Positions 49,037 to 56,557 of a stretch of 64,000 nucleotides of DNA are shown in pieces. Below the pieces are notes generated by a model that was not told where the DNA came from, ran no database searches, and worked only from the letters and a program-made list of their open reading frames with translations. This DNA is from CAVSRC01 sp963762605 (lineage in GTDB: Bacteria > Pseudomonadota > Alphaproteobacteria > Rhizobiales > Kaistiaceae): positions 1 through 64,000 of the forward strand of contig CAVXLJ010000018.1 in assembly GCA_963762605.1 (NCBI GenBank), given 5' to 3'. Made by a program: the position numbers and the translations under genes. The first letter of the stretch is position 1. Each line of letters begins with the position of its first letter.

Positions 49037-49663
49037 ATGAAGAAGGCGTCGAAAGTGGCAAGCAAACGCAAGAGCGCGGCCAAGAAGCCGCAGGCGAACG
49101 CTGCCCCGCAGAGCTCCGGCGAACCGCCGGCCTCGGCCTATTTCATCGAGGAGACCCATGACCGGACGGAGACCCACACCCTGTCGGTGGTGGTCGACAA
49201 CGAGCCGGGGGTTCTCGCCCGGGTCATCGGCCTGTTCTCGGGGCGCGGCTACAACATTGACAGTCTCACCGTCTCGGAGACCGAGCACGCCAAGCACCTG
49301 TCGCGCATCACCATCGTGACGACGGCAACGCTGATGGTGATCGATCAGATCAAGAACCAGCTGGCGCGGCTGGTGCCGGTGCATACGGTCACCGACCTTA
49401 CCTTGGCGAACAACCGGCCGATCGAGCGCGAACTGGCGCTGGTCAAGGTCGCCGGCAGCGGCAATGCCCGGGTCGAGGCGCTGCGCCTTGCCGACGCCTT
49501 TCAGGCGACGGTGATCGACGCCACCGTCGGGCATTTCGTCTTCGAGGTGACCGGGCGGACGTCGAAGATCGAGCAGTTCATCGCCATCATGGCGCCGCTC
49601 GGTCTGGTCGAGGTCTGCCGCACCGGCATCGCTGCCATCAGCCGCCGGGCGGAGGCGGGGTAG
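49037..49663 (+). CDS. ilvN: Acetolactate synthase small (regulatory) subunit
   Basis: 208 residues from the Met at 49037. The ACT domain (about 47-120; THTLSVVVDNEPGVLARVIGLFSGRGYNIDSLTVSETEHAKHLSRITIV) binds valine for feedback control, and the C-terminal ALS_ss_C domain (ALVKVAGSGNARVEALRLADAFQATVIDATVGHFVFEVTGRTSKIEQFIAIM) contacts the large subunit. The N-terminus carries an unusual Lys/Ala-rich extension (KKASKVASKRKSAAKKPQAN) absent from the usual ~165-residue protein. An earlier ATG at 48968 overlaps the previous stop (ATGA) and would lengthen this basic tail to about 70 residues. Either start is possible. Confidence 0.9.
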   Translation: MKKASKVASKRKSAAKKPQANAAPQSSGEPPASAYFIEETHDRTETHTLSVVVDNEPGVLARVIGLFSGRGYNIDSLTVSETEHAKHLSRITIVTTATLMVIDQIKNQLARLVPVHTVTDLTLANNRPIERELALVKVAGSGNARVEALRLADAFQATVIDATVGHFVFEVTGRTSKIEQFIAIMAPLGLVEVCRTGIAAISRRAEAG

Positions 49664-49680
49664 GGGCCAGCCGGCCGCAC

Positions 49681-50277
49681 ATGTCGCACGAACTCGCAGC
49701 CGCCTTCGTCGTCTTTGCCGTGGCGACGCTGTTCACCCCGGGGCCCAACAACGTCATGTTGATGGCCTCGGGACTGAATTTCGGCCTGGCGCGCACCTTG
49801 CCGCACGGCTTCGGCGTGCCGCTCGGCTTCGGCTTCATGGTTCTGGTCGTCGGCTTCGGCCTTGGCGCCATCTTTGCCGCCTATCCGGTCGCCTATCAGG
49901 TGCTGAAATATGTCGGCGCCGCCTATCTGCTCTATCTCGCCTGGCGCATTGCCATCGCCACCAGCGCCCACGGCAACAACGCCCGGGCGCAGCCCTTCAC
50001 CTTCCTCCAGGCGGCCGCGTTCCAGTGGGTCAACGCCAAGGCCTGGGTCATGGCGATCGGTGCGGTCACCGCCTATGCGGGCATTACCGCCTTTCCGCTC
50101 AACACCATCCTGATCGCCGCGATCTTCACGGTGCTCGGCACGGCATCGTCCTTCACCTGGGTGATGTTCGGCACGGGGCTGAAGAGAATCGTCAACGATC
50201 CGCGCTCGATCCGCATCTTCAATCTGGTGATGGCCGCTCTGCTGGCCGCGTCCCTGATCCCGGTCTTCCTCGAATAG
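49681..50277 (+). CDS. LysE-family amino acid exporter
   Basis: 198 residues, six hydrophobic helices. FTPGPNNVMLMASGLNFGLARTLPHGFGVPLGF is the LysE/RhtB signature. These export amino acids such as lysine, threonine, homoserine or leucine. It starts 17 bp after ilvN and probably shares the ilv transcript, so a branched-chain amino acid or threonine is a sensible substrate guess; sequence alone does not tell. Confidence 0.9.
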   Translation: MSHELAAAFVVFAVATLFTPGPNNVMLMASGLNFGLARTLPHGFGVPLGFGFMVLVVGFGLGAIFAAYPVAYQVLKYVGAAYLLYLAWRIAIATSAHGNNARAQPFTFLQAAAFQWVNAKAWVMAIGAVTAYAGITAFPLNTILIAAIFTVLGTASSFTWVMFGTGLKRIVNDPRSIRIFNLVMAALLAASLIPVFLE

Positions 50278-50491
50278 CAGGCGCCGGCGGCGGACCGAGG
50301 GCCTGCATCCTCCGTTCTTCTTTTGTTCCGGGATGCAAAGGGGTTGCCAAAGCCCCCCGCGCCGTGCCTATCTGATCGCGGGGGCGGACGGTCCGCCGGC
50401 CGCTCCCCTGATTTCCCGGCTCCTCGAAAAGTGATCGAAACTGCCCCGAAGCCGGGCGATCTGCCGACTTTAAAAAAGTGTCATAACCTCC

Positions 50492-50510
50492 TAATATCGC
50501 ACTGATATTA
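50492..50510. promoter_or_regulatory. Operator-like inverted repeat before the CHAT-like gene
   Basis: TAATATC (50492-50498) and GATATTA (50504-50510), a perfect 7-bp inverted repeat with a 5-base spacer, in an AT-rich patch (50470-50520) that stands out from the GC-rich surroundings. It is about 30-50 bp upstream of the next gene's start, where a promoter and its operator would be. Confidence 0.55.
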
Positions 50511-50538
50511 TCTTTCAATAGGGGCTTGCCGCGACCGA

Positions 50539-51267
50539 TTGTCGGACGTGCGTGTGGCCGTCGCTCCGTGGCAGTATCCGGCGAAGGAGGGACTTGAGTT
50601 GGCGGCTTCGCGCAACCTCGGTCTGGGGGTCATCGAGACCCGCTGGTTCGACGACGGGCACCACACGGTGCGGCCGCTGTTCGAGTTCCTGTCCTATGCG
50701 CTCAAGGACCGTTCGGACGCCTTCACCTATGAGCGTTTCGTCGGCGCCGGGTCCTTTCGCGATGCGGTGCGCTTCATCATGTCGGGCAACACCGTCGACT
50801 TCCTCTACGTTGCCGCGCATGGCGACTTCGCGAAGATCGCGGCGCCGGATGGTTCCGGCCTGTCACGTACCTTCCTGCGCAACACATTCGTCGATGCCAA
50901 TCGCGGCCGCCGGCACCGGCTGAAGGGCGTCTTGTTTGGCTCGTGCAAGTTCGGCGACGCCGACAATCTCATCGAGGTCATGCGGCCGGCCAAGATTCGC
51001 GGCGAGGAGATCGGCAACCGGCTCTTGTGGGTCGCCGGCTACGGCGAGGAGATCGACTACACGCGCTCGTCGCTGCTTGACATCTACTTCTACGACATCT
51101 TCTTCCGCACCGGTGGGCGCGACGAGATCACCCGCGTGCGCAAGACACTGGAGCGCCTCGACAAGAGCCTGCCGGGGCTGATGGAGGGGCTGGCGCTGAG
51201 GGTTGTCGGCCGCCAGCCGCGCGGCCGCTATCGCGATCTGGTGAGCGGCGAATTCCTCGTCGACTGA
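50539..51267 (+). CDS. Standalone CHAT/caspase-like (clan CD) peptidase-fold protein
   Basis: 242 residues, not a named family I can identify. It shows the clan CD layout: a hydrophobic strand ending in His-Gly (VDFLYVAAHGDF, H94), then a strand ending in Cys (LKGVLFGSCKFGD, C136), then LLWVAGYGEEIDYTRSSLLDIYFYDIFF, resembling the W-x-x-x-D...A..F.FY segment after the Cys in CHAT domains. This suggests a Cys protease or an inactive relative. There is no signal peptide, membrane helix or sensor domain. The start is uncertain: TTG at 50539 or GTG at 50548 or 50554. A DUF2461 gene follows after 12 bp, so the two are probably co-transcribed. Confidence 0.65.
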   Translation: MSDVRVAVAPWQYPAKEGLELAASRNLGLGVIETRWFDDGHHTVRPLFEFLSYALKDRSDAFTYERFVGAGSFRDAVRFIMSGNTVDFLYVAAHGDFAKIAAPDGSGLSRTFLRNTFVDANRGRRHRLKGVLFGSCKFGDADNLIEVMRPAKIRGEEIGNRLLWVAGYGEEIDYTRSSLLDIYFYDIFFRTGGRDEITRVRKTLERLDKSLPGLMEGLALRVVGRQPRGRYRDLVSGEFLVD

Positions 51268-51279
51268 AAGGACAAGTGG

Positions 51280-51954
51280 ATGGGGGGCTTCACGGGCTTT
51301 GGGCCGAAGGCGCTCGCCTTCTTCAAGGCGCTGAAATTCCATCAGGACAAAGCGTGGTTCGAGGAAAACAAGGCGCTCTATCAGAGCGACGTGTTCGACC
51401 CGATGCTGGCGCTTCTCGATGATCTCAGCGAAGCCTTCGCCAGGAAGAATATTCCGCTCAAGGCGGAGGGCAAGCGCTCCATCTTCCGCATCCATCGCGA
51501 CGTGCGCTTCTCCAAGGACAAGAGCCCTTACAAGACCCATTGCGGCGCGACGCTCACCCGATTCGGCGGCAAGCTCGACCCGGGGCTCATCTATCTGCAC
51601 ATCGATCCGGAAGGCTGTTTCGTGGCCGCCGGTTTCCACAATATGGAACCGGCCCCGTTGGCCAAGATGCGCCAGACGATCGCAGCGCATCCTGCCAGGG
51701 TCAAGGCGATGCAGGCGGCCCTGCAGACGGGCCGGCTGGCGCTCACCACGGAGTTCCAACTCAGCCGGATTCCGCGCGGCTTCGAGGCCCTGAAGGGTGG
51801 GCCGCTCGATGGCGTCGTCCGTCTCAAGTCCTTCCTCGTCGAGGAGCCCCTGTCCGAGGCCCAGATCATGAGCGCGGAACTCACCGGGCAGGTGGTGGAT
51901 TTTGCCGTGCGCGCACGACCGCTGCTCGACTTCGGCTGGAAGGCGCTCGACTGA
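51280..51954 (+). CDS. DUF2461 domain protein
   Basis: 224 residues of the DUF2461/TIGR02453 family: FTGFGPKALAFFKALKFHQDKAWFEENKALYQSDVFDPMLALLDDLS, SIFRIHRDVRFSKDKSPYKTHCGATLTR, and LIYLHIDPEGCFVAAGFHNMEPAPLAKMRQTI. The family is widespread and soluble and has no established biochemical role. It lies 12 bp downstream of the CHAT-like gene with a ribosome binding site AAAGGA, suggesting a two-gene unit. Confidence 0.9.
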   Translation: MGGFTGFGPKALAFFKALKFHQDKAWFEENKALYQSDVFDPMLALLDDLSEAFARKNIPLKAEGKRSIFRIHRDVRFSKDKSPYKTHCGATLTRFGGKLDPGLIYLHIDPEGCFVAAGFHNMEPAPLAKMRQTIAAHPARVKAMQAALQTGRLALTTEFQLSRIPRGFEALKGGPLDGVVRLKSFLVEEPLSEAQIMSAELTGQVVDFAVRARPLLDFGWKALD

Positions 51955-52073
51955 GCGGCCAGGATCAACTGCCCACCGCAATTCGTCTCAAATGCACGGT
52001 TCGCCGGTAAGACCGTGGTCGGCCCGCGAGACTAGCGTCGTTCTCCTGTGGATAACGTCAGCGGGCGGGTCGC

Positions 52074-52427
52074 ATGGACCGGGCAAAGCGTTTGGCCGCG
52101 ATTGTCACGGCATCACTGGTGGTTGCGGGCGCAACACCGGCGGCAAGCGCCGCCGAGTTGATCGCGGTCGAGCTTGACCGCTGTCCGGTCTGCCTGCGTT
52201 TCGACGCAACCGTTGCCCGTTCCTATGCCGGCAGCCCACAGGGGCACGCGGCACCGCTCACCCGCGTCAATGCCGCCCGCGGCTTGCCGCCGGACCTGGC
52301 CGATGTCCGCATGGTTCCGACATTCATCCTGCGCGACAACGGGCGGGAGATCGGCCGCATCGTCGGCTTTCGCGATCGGGCGTCGTTCTACCGCAACGTT
52401 GATCGGTTGTTGGCGGTCGCCAGATAG
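52074..52427 (+). CDS. Periplasmic thioredoxin-like protein (SoxS-like)
   Basis: 117 residues. After a signal peptide (AAIVTASLVVAGATPAASA) the mature part starts ELIAVELDRCPVCLRFDATVARSYAGSPQG, with a CPVC redox motif, and ends RMVPTFILRDNGREIGRIVGFRDRASFYRNVDRLL with the cis-Pro (VPTF) expected of a thioredoxin fold. The short form and arrangement resemble SoxS/SoxW-type periplasmic thioredoxins. No sulfur oxidation genes are in the window. Confidence 0.75.
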   Translation: MDRAKRLAAIVTASLVVAGATPAASAAELIAVELDRCPVCLRFDATVARSYAGSPQGHAAPLTRVNAARGLPPDLADVRMVPTFILRDNGREIGRIVGFRDRASFYRNVDRLLAVAR

Positions 52428-52522
52428 GTCCGGTCTGTTGGCGAAACGTCAGGTTGCACAACACATTAATTTGTTGCCTGTGACGTCGATCATTGCCGCT
52501 CGTCGGAGATGGTCTACACTGT

Positions 52523-52539
52523 CACACTTGTCAGGTGTG
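52523..52539. promoter_or_regulatory. Imperfect inverted repeat upstream of luxR
   Basis: CACAC-ttgtcag-GTGTG, in a 261-bp gap before the LuxR gene. Size and symmetry suit a LuxR-type box or another dimeric regulator site, but it lies 150 bp from the start and the match is weak. Confidence 0.3.
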
Positions 52540-52688
52540 GGGACGTTGGCCGGGCGCTGGCCGACCAACCGAGGTATTTGCTTTTTGCGTGAAGCGACCT
52601 GCGTTGATGCAGTCGGGGTCGCGAGGGGAAGGACTCGCATAGCCCTGGAGCAATTGACGTAGCGGTCGCGTGCGGCTGATGGGGATCG

Positions 52689-53426
52689 ATGGGCACGAGC
52701 ACGACCACGGCGTCGGTCGACGATGGCCAATTGGCGGTCGCCTTCGCGATCATCGATGACTCAGAGGACATCGATGTTGCGGTTGTGCGGCTGCGCGATT
52801 TCCTGAAGGTCGATCACGTCGTCTACCATTCGTCGAAGCTGGGAGCGAGCCCGTCGGTCGATCCCTACATCCGGCTCACCTATCCCGCCTCGTGGATCAA
52901 GCAGTACCTGCAGAACAACTACGTCGACGTTGACCCGGTGCTGCGCGAAGGGTTCCAGCGCACGCTGCCGTTCCGGTGGGACGAGTTGACGGTCAGCACG
53001 CCGGAAGAGATGGCGTTCCTGAATGATGCTCTCGCCCATGGAGTCGGCCCATTCGGCCTATCGATTCCCGTCATCGGCAAGCACGGCCACCGCGGCGTGT
53101 TTTCGATCTCGTCGTCCGGCTCCGAGCAAGAATGGGGGGCTTTCGTGACGGCCGGCATGCCGTTGCTGGTGGAGATCGCCAACCGGCTACACCAGCGGGT
53201 CATCCGCGAGGTGTTCGGGGAGGAACGTCCACACCTCAGCGCCCGCGAGCTGGAAGTCCTGCGCTGGACGGCGCTGGGCAAGGATGCCGGCGAGATCGCC
53301 GCCATTCTCGACATTTCGTTCCACACCACACGCGGCTATCTCAAAAGCGTCCGTCACAAGCTCGATTGCGTCACTTCGGCGCAAGCCGTCAGCCGCGCCA
53401 TAAAGCTCGGCTTGCTGAAGCTCTGA
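52689..53426 (+). CDS. LuxR-type quorum-sensing regulator
   Basis: 245 residues. The N-terminal autoinducer domain retains the key acyl-homoserine lactone pocket residues: W69 and Y73 in SWIKQYLQNNY, D82-P83 in VDVDPVL, and W97 in LPFRWDEL, plus GHRGVFSISS. The C-terminal HTH is LSARELEVLRWTALGKDAGEIAAILDISFHTTRGYLKSVRHKL (about 180-225). The ATG at 52689 has GGGGA five bases upstream. A LuxI-type synthase gene follows 165 bp downstream on the same strand, so this is a complete circuit rather than a LuxR solo. Confidence 0.92.
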   Translation: MGTSTTTASVDDGQLAVAFAIIDDSEDIDVAVVRLRDFLKVDHVVYHSSKLGASPSVDPYIRLTYPASWIKQYLQNNYVDVDPVLREGFQRTLPFRWDELTVSTPEEMAFLNDALAHGVGPFGLSIPVIGKHGHRGVFSISSSGSEQEWGAFVTAGMPLLVEIANRLHQRVIREVFGEERPHLSARELEVLRWTALGKDAGEIAAILDISFHTTRGYLKSVRHKLDCVTSAQAVSRAIKLGLLKL

Positions 53427-53437
53427 ACTCCGGCATC

Positions 53438-53466
53438 CAATCGGTCGATTGCCACTCAAGCTTGAG
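53438..53466. promoter_or_regulatory. Two palindromes between luxR and luxI, candidate lux-box region
   Basis: CAATCG-gt-CGATTG (53438-53451) and the uninterrupted 12-bp palindrome CTCAAGCTTGAG (53455-53466) lie side by side, about 125-150 bp before the synthase start and directly after the luxR stop. They are good candidates for binding of the LuxR protein, though neither matches the classical 20-bp lux box. Confidence 0.4.
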
Positions 53467-53590
53467 CGTTTTCTGCAACCTGTCCTTAGCGCTGTCCGGT
53501 TATCGCTCTTGTCGTAGCACGGCCAACATCGGAGTGTCGGGTTGCCGGCTCGGCGGCAGTTTTCCGGGATTTGTATGTGGAGCGTTTGTG

Positions 53591-54220
53591 ATGATCGTGG
53601 TGGTTCAGGAGCATAACGCACAGGAGCACGCGCATTTGGTCGATCAGATGTTCCGTCTGCGGGCGCGGGTGTTCGGCGAGCGCCTGAAGTGGGACGTCGA
53701 CGTCGTCGATGGATGGGAGCGCGACAAGTTCGATGACCTGTCGCCGGTCTACCTGATCCACACCGACGAGGAAGGACGCGAAGTCAGGGGCAGCCTCCGT
53801 CTGCTGCCAACGACTGGTCCGACCGTGCTTGGCGACTTCTTTTCAGACACCATGCCCGATGCCGCACAGCTCTCCGCGCCGACGATCTGGGAATGCACGC
53901 GCTTCTGCGTCGACGAGGACCGCCTGCGCCATCGCGATCAGATCGTCGCGTCGCGCGCCCTCATCTCCGGGCTCGGCAGCGTCGCGCTTGCCGCCGGCAT
54001 CGATTCGATCCTCGGCAACTTCGACGAGAGGATGCTGCGCCTCTATCGCCGCATCGGCTGCGAGGTGGATGTGCTTGGCAGCACCCATCGCTATGGCGCG
54101 CCGGTCTATCTTGGCATGTTCCCGGTGTCGCGGCCGATTCTCGAAGCGGTGAACGCTCGGCTCCACGATACACCGCCGGCGGTCAAGGGTTCGCGGCAGG
54201 GCGACCGCGTTGCCGCGTAA
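53591..54220 (+). CDS. Acyl-homoserine-lactone synthase (LuxI family)
   Basis: 209 residues. All conserved LuxI positions are present in canonical numbering: R24 and F28 (FRLRARVFGE), W34, D45, D48 (ERDKFDDL), R70 (RGSLRLLP), and E101-x-x-R104 (TIWECTRFCVD). The enzyme makes an acyl-HSL signal from S-adenosylmethionine and an acyl carrier protein; the acyl chain cannot be read from sequence. The ATG at 53591 has TGGAGCG upstream. A longer open frame upstream is out of register with any known family. It is paired with the LuxR gene immediately upstream. Confidence 0.93.
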   Translation: MIVVVQEHNAQEHAHLVDQMFRLRARVFGERLKWDVDVVDGWERDKFDDLSPVYLIHTDEEGREVRGSLRLLPTTGPTVLGDFFSDTMPDAAQLSAPTIWECTRFCVDEDRLRHRDQIVASRALISGLGSVALAAGIDSILGNFDERMLRLYRRIGCEVDVLGSTHRYGAPVYLGMFPVSRPILEAVNARLHDTPPAVKGSRQGDRVAA

Positions 54221-54529
54221 GCACGAAGCTGTGGGCAGGGAGACCGGGCCGGCGCGGAGAATCAACCGTTCGTAGAAGGCACGCCCCTCATATGGGGGGA
54301 TTGTCGGACATAAGGTCAGGCTGTTCAATTTGACCAGCGTCGAAACAGTTGGCGGGCGGCGAAAGAGCGGTTGTTTGCGGCGGACTGCAGCACTCCGCAT
54401 CAACTCGAAGCCACGGCTTGGAACGCACTGCAGCGCGTTCCGGTCCGAGCAGCGAGTCGGCGTGTGCAGGGAACGGTTGACGGGGCCGAGGAGGCCCGGC
54501 CCCGTCAATCGGAATTTCGTGGAACAACA
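54221..54529. other. Gap after luxI with a strong stem-loop
   Basis: A 309-bp gap with no credible gene. It contains TTGACGGGGCC (54477-54487) paired perfectly with GGCCCCGTCAA (54498-54508) around a 10-base loop, ending about 20 bp before the next small gene. It could be the end of the luxI transcript, the 3' end of a small RNA, or a 5' UTR structure that sequesters the next ribosome binding site; no T-run follows. Confidence 0.5.
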
Positions 54530-54808
54530 ATGATCGACAACGCTCGACAGACACTGCTGGTCACAGCACTCGCCGGGACCACGGTCGCCGTTTTCAACGA
54601 CATATTTCGCGACCTGGCGAATGAACTGCGCCGATTCGCCGGAACCGACTTCGACGAGCGTATCGACGTTCTGGAATCACGCGCACTGAACAACATCGGC
54701 GCCGCCGCGTTCCAAAATGTGCCGGAAGAGGATCAGCGTTTCCTCGCCGAACAGATGCGGCGGATCATCGGCGCGGCCTTCAACGACGCGCGCGCGCCGC
54801 GCTCATAG
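54530..54808 (+). CDS. Small hypothetical protein downstream of the lux pair
   Basis: 92 residues, MIDNARQTLLVTALAGTTVAVFNDIFRDLANELRRFAGTDFDERIDVLESRALNNIGAAAFQNVPEEDQRFLAEQMRRIIGAAFNDARAPRS. Described by parts: an N-terminal mildly hydrophobic segment, then amphipathic helices; no signal peptide and no family recognised. Amino acid use looks like real coding DNA. Its place after luxI and behind a stable stem-loop makes quorum regulation possible. Confidence 0.55.
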   Translation: MIDNARQTLLVTALAGTTVAVFNDIFRDLANELRRFAGTDFDERIDVLESRALNNIGAAAFQNVPEEDQRFLAEQMRRIIGAAFNDARAPRS

Positions 54809-54991
54809 CCGCAAGCTCCCACACAAGCCGCCGGGTCGGGCCGGCCCGGGCGTAGCCGCGGGCGAAGGTCGGCGTGCCGCCTTTCCGCCATTGCGCCGCA
54901 CTGCTGCGGCGGCTAGAACCGCCCGGATTTCCATGAGAAAGGGCTCCAGCCGGCCGCCCGCGCCAAGCCCAAAACCGAAGAGGGAACGCCG

Positions 54992-56011
54992 ATGCGCGTT
55001 TATTATGATCGGGATGCCGATCTCAACCTGATCAAGGCCCGCAAAGTCGCAATCGTGGGTTATGGCAGCCAGGGCCGGGCCCATGCGCTCAACCTTCGCG
55101 ATTCCGGCGTCAAGGAGGTGGCGATCGCGCTGAAGCCGGGCTCGCCGACGGCGAAGAAGGTGGAAGCCGACGGCCTGCCGGTGAAGTCGGTGGCCGACGC
55201 CGCTGCCTGGGCCGACCTCATCATGATGTGCGCGCCGGACGAACTGCAGGCCGACATCTGGACCGACCATATCGCGCCGAACATCCGCGACGGGGCGGCC
55301 ATCGCGTTCGCCCACGGCCTCAACGTCCACTTCAGCCTGATCGAGCCGAAAAGCACCATCGATGTGGTCATGATCGCACCCAAGGGCCCCGGCCATACGG
55401 TGCGCGGCGAGTACCAGAAGGGCGGCGGCGTGCCCTGCCTGATCGCCGTCCAGCAGGACGCTTCGGAGAATGCCCACGACCTGGCGCTGTCCTATGCCTG
55501 CGGCATTGGCGGCGGACGTTCGGGCGTCATCGAGACGACCTTCCGGGAAGAGTGCGAGACCGACCTCTTCGGCGAGCAGGTGGTGCTCTGCGGCGGCCTG
55601 GTCGAGCTCATCCGCGGCGGCTTCGAGACCCTGGTCGAGGCGGGTTATGCGCCGGAGATGGCCTATTTCGAGTGCCTGCACGAGGTGAAGCTGATCGTCG
55701 ACCTCATCTATGAGGGCGGCATTGCCAACATGAACTACTCGATCTCCAACACCGCCGAATGGGGCGAGTACGTCTCCGGCCCGCGCATCATCAGCTCCGA
55801 GACCAAGGCGGAGATGCGGCGGGTGCTCAAGGACATCCAGTCGGGCAAGTTCACCTCCGAATGGATGCAGGAATGGCGCTCCGGCGCGGCGCGCTTCAAG
55901 GCGACCCGCCGCAACAACGACAGCCACCAGATCGAGGAAGTCGGCGCAAAGCTGCGCGGCATGATGCCGTGGATCGGCGCCAACAAGCTGGTCGACAAGG
56001 AAAAGAACTAG
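54992..56011 (+). CDS. ilvC: Ketol-acid reductoisomerase
   Basis: 339 residues, the short class I form. MRVYYDRDADLNLIKARKVAIVGYGSQGRAHALNLRDSG holds the NADP-binding GxGxxG; KGPGHTVRGEYQKGGGVPCLIAV and ETTFREECETDLFGEQVVLCGGLVELI carry the metal-binding acids; FECLHEVKLIVDLIYEGGIANMNYSISNTAEWGEYV is the C-terminal knotted part. It performs the second step of Val/Ile synthesis after acetolactate synthase. AGAGGGAAC is upstream of the ATG. It is separated from the other ilv genes by about 5 kb that includes the lux pair. Confidence 0.97.
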   Translation: MRVYYDRDADLNLIKARKVAIVGYGSQGRAHALNLRDSGVKEVAIALKPGSPTAKKVEADGLPVKSVADAAAWADLIMMCAPDELQADIWTDHIAPNIRDGAAIAFAHGLNVHFSLIEPKSTIDVVMIAPKGPGHTVRGEYQKGGGVPCLIAVQQDASENAHDLALSYACGIGGGRSGVIETTFREECETDLFGEQVVLCGGLVELIRGGFETLVEAGYAPEMAYFECLHEVKLIVDLIYEGGIANMNYSISNTAEWGEYVSGPRIISSETKAEMRRVLKDIQSGKFTSEWMQEWRSGAARFKATRRNNDSHQIEEVGAKLRGMMPWIGANKLVDKEKN

Positions 56012-56015
56012 GCCG

Positions 56016-56495
56016 ATGGGCAAACGCCCGGTCATCCGGCGGGCGCGCCCGCCGGAGGCCGCGGCCCTCAGCGATCTTGCCCTGCGCTCGAAGGCCCTGT
56101 GGGGCTATGACACGCGCTTCATGGCGCTCTGCCGGGCCGAACTGACGGTTCAACCGGAAGCGATCGAACGTGGCCAGGTGTGGGTTGCCGAGGCGGACGA
56201 TGTCATCCTCGGTCTCCTGCAGCTCGTGCCGGAGGACAGGGACGATGGCCGCGCTGTCGAGGTGCGTCTGTTCTTCGTCGAACCCGGCGCCGTGCGCTCC
56301 GGTGTCGGGCGGGCCCTCTGGCAGCATGCCGAAGCCGAGGCCGGAACCATCGGCGCTACCCGGCTGACGCTCGACGCGGACCCCAACGCGGTAGCCTTCT
56401 ACGAGCGCATGGGGATGCGGGTCGTCGGGTCGTCGCCCTCCGGCTCGATTCCCGGCCGCATGCTGCCACGCATGGCCAAGGCGCTCACCCAATAG
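56016..56495 (+). CDS. GNAT N-acetyltransferase
   Basis: 159 residues of the Acetyltransf_1 type: VIRRARPPEAAALSDLALRSKALWGYDTRFMALCRAELTV, acetyl-CoA motif LFFVEPGAVRSGVGRALWQHAEAEA, and LTLDADPNAVAFYERMGM at the end. It begins four bases after ilvC and is likely co-transcribed. The KALWGYDTRFM pattern places it in a family of uncharacterised acetyltransferases. Confidence 0.88.
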   Translation: MGKRPVIRRARPPEAAALSDLALRSKALWGYDTRFMALCRAELTVQPEAIERGQVWVAEADDVILGLLQLVPEDRDDGRAVEVRLFFVEPGAVRSGVGRALWQHAEAEAGTIGATRLTLDADPNAVAFYERMGMRVVGSSPSGSIPGRMLPRMAKALTQ

Positions 56496-56557
56496 CCTCG
56501 CTTTTGCCGTGCCGCCCCTGCTAATTTGCACTTTGCGCGGACGGGCAGGGGGCAGCC

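Noticed and set aside
53488..53511. ACCTGTCCTTAGCGCTGTCC as a classical lux box before luxI
   Set aside because: The left half matches, but the right half is a direct rather than inverted copy, so symmetry fails; the palindromes at 53438-53466 are better candidates.
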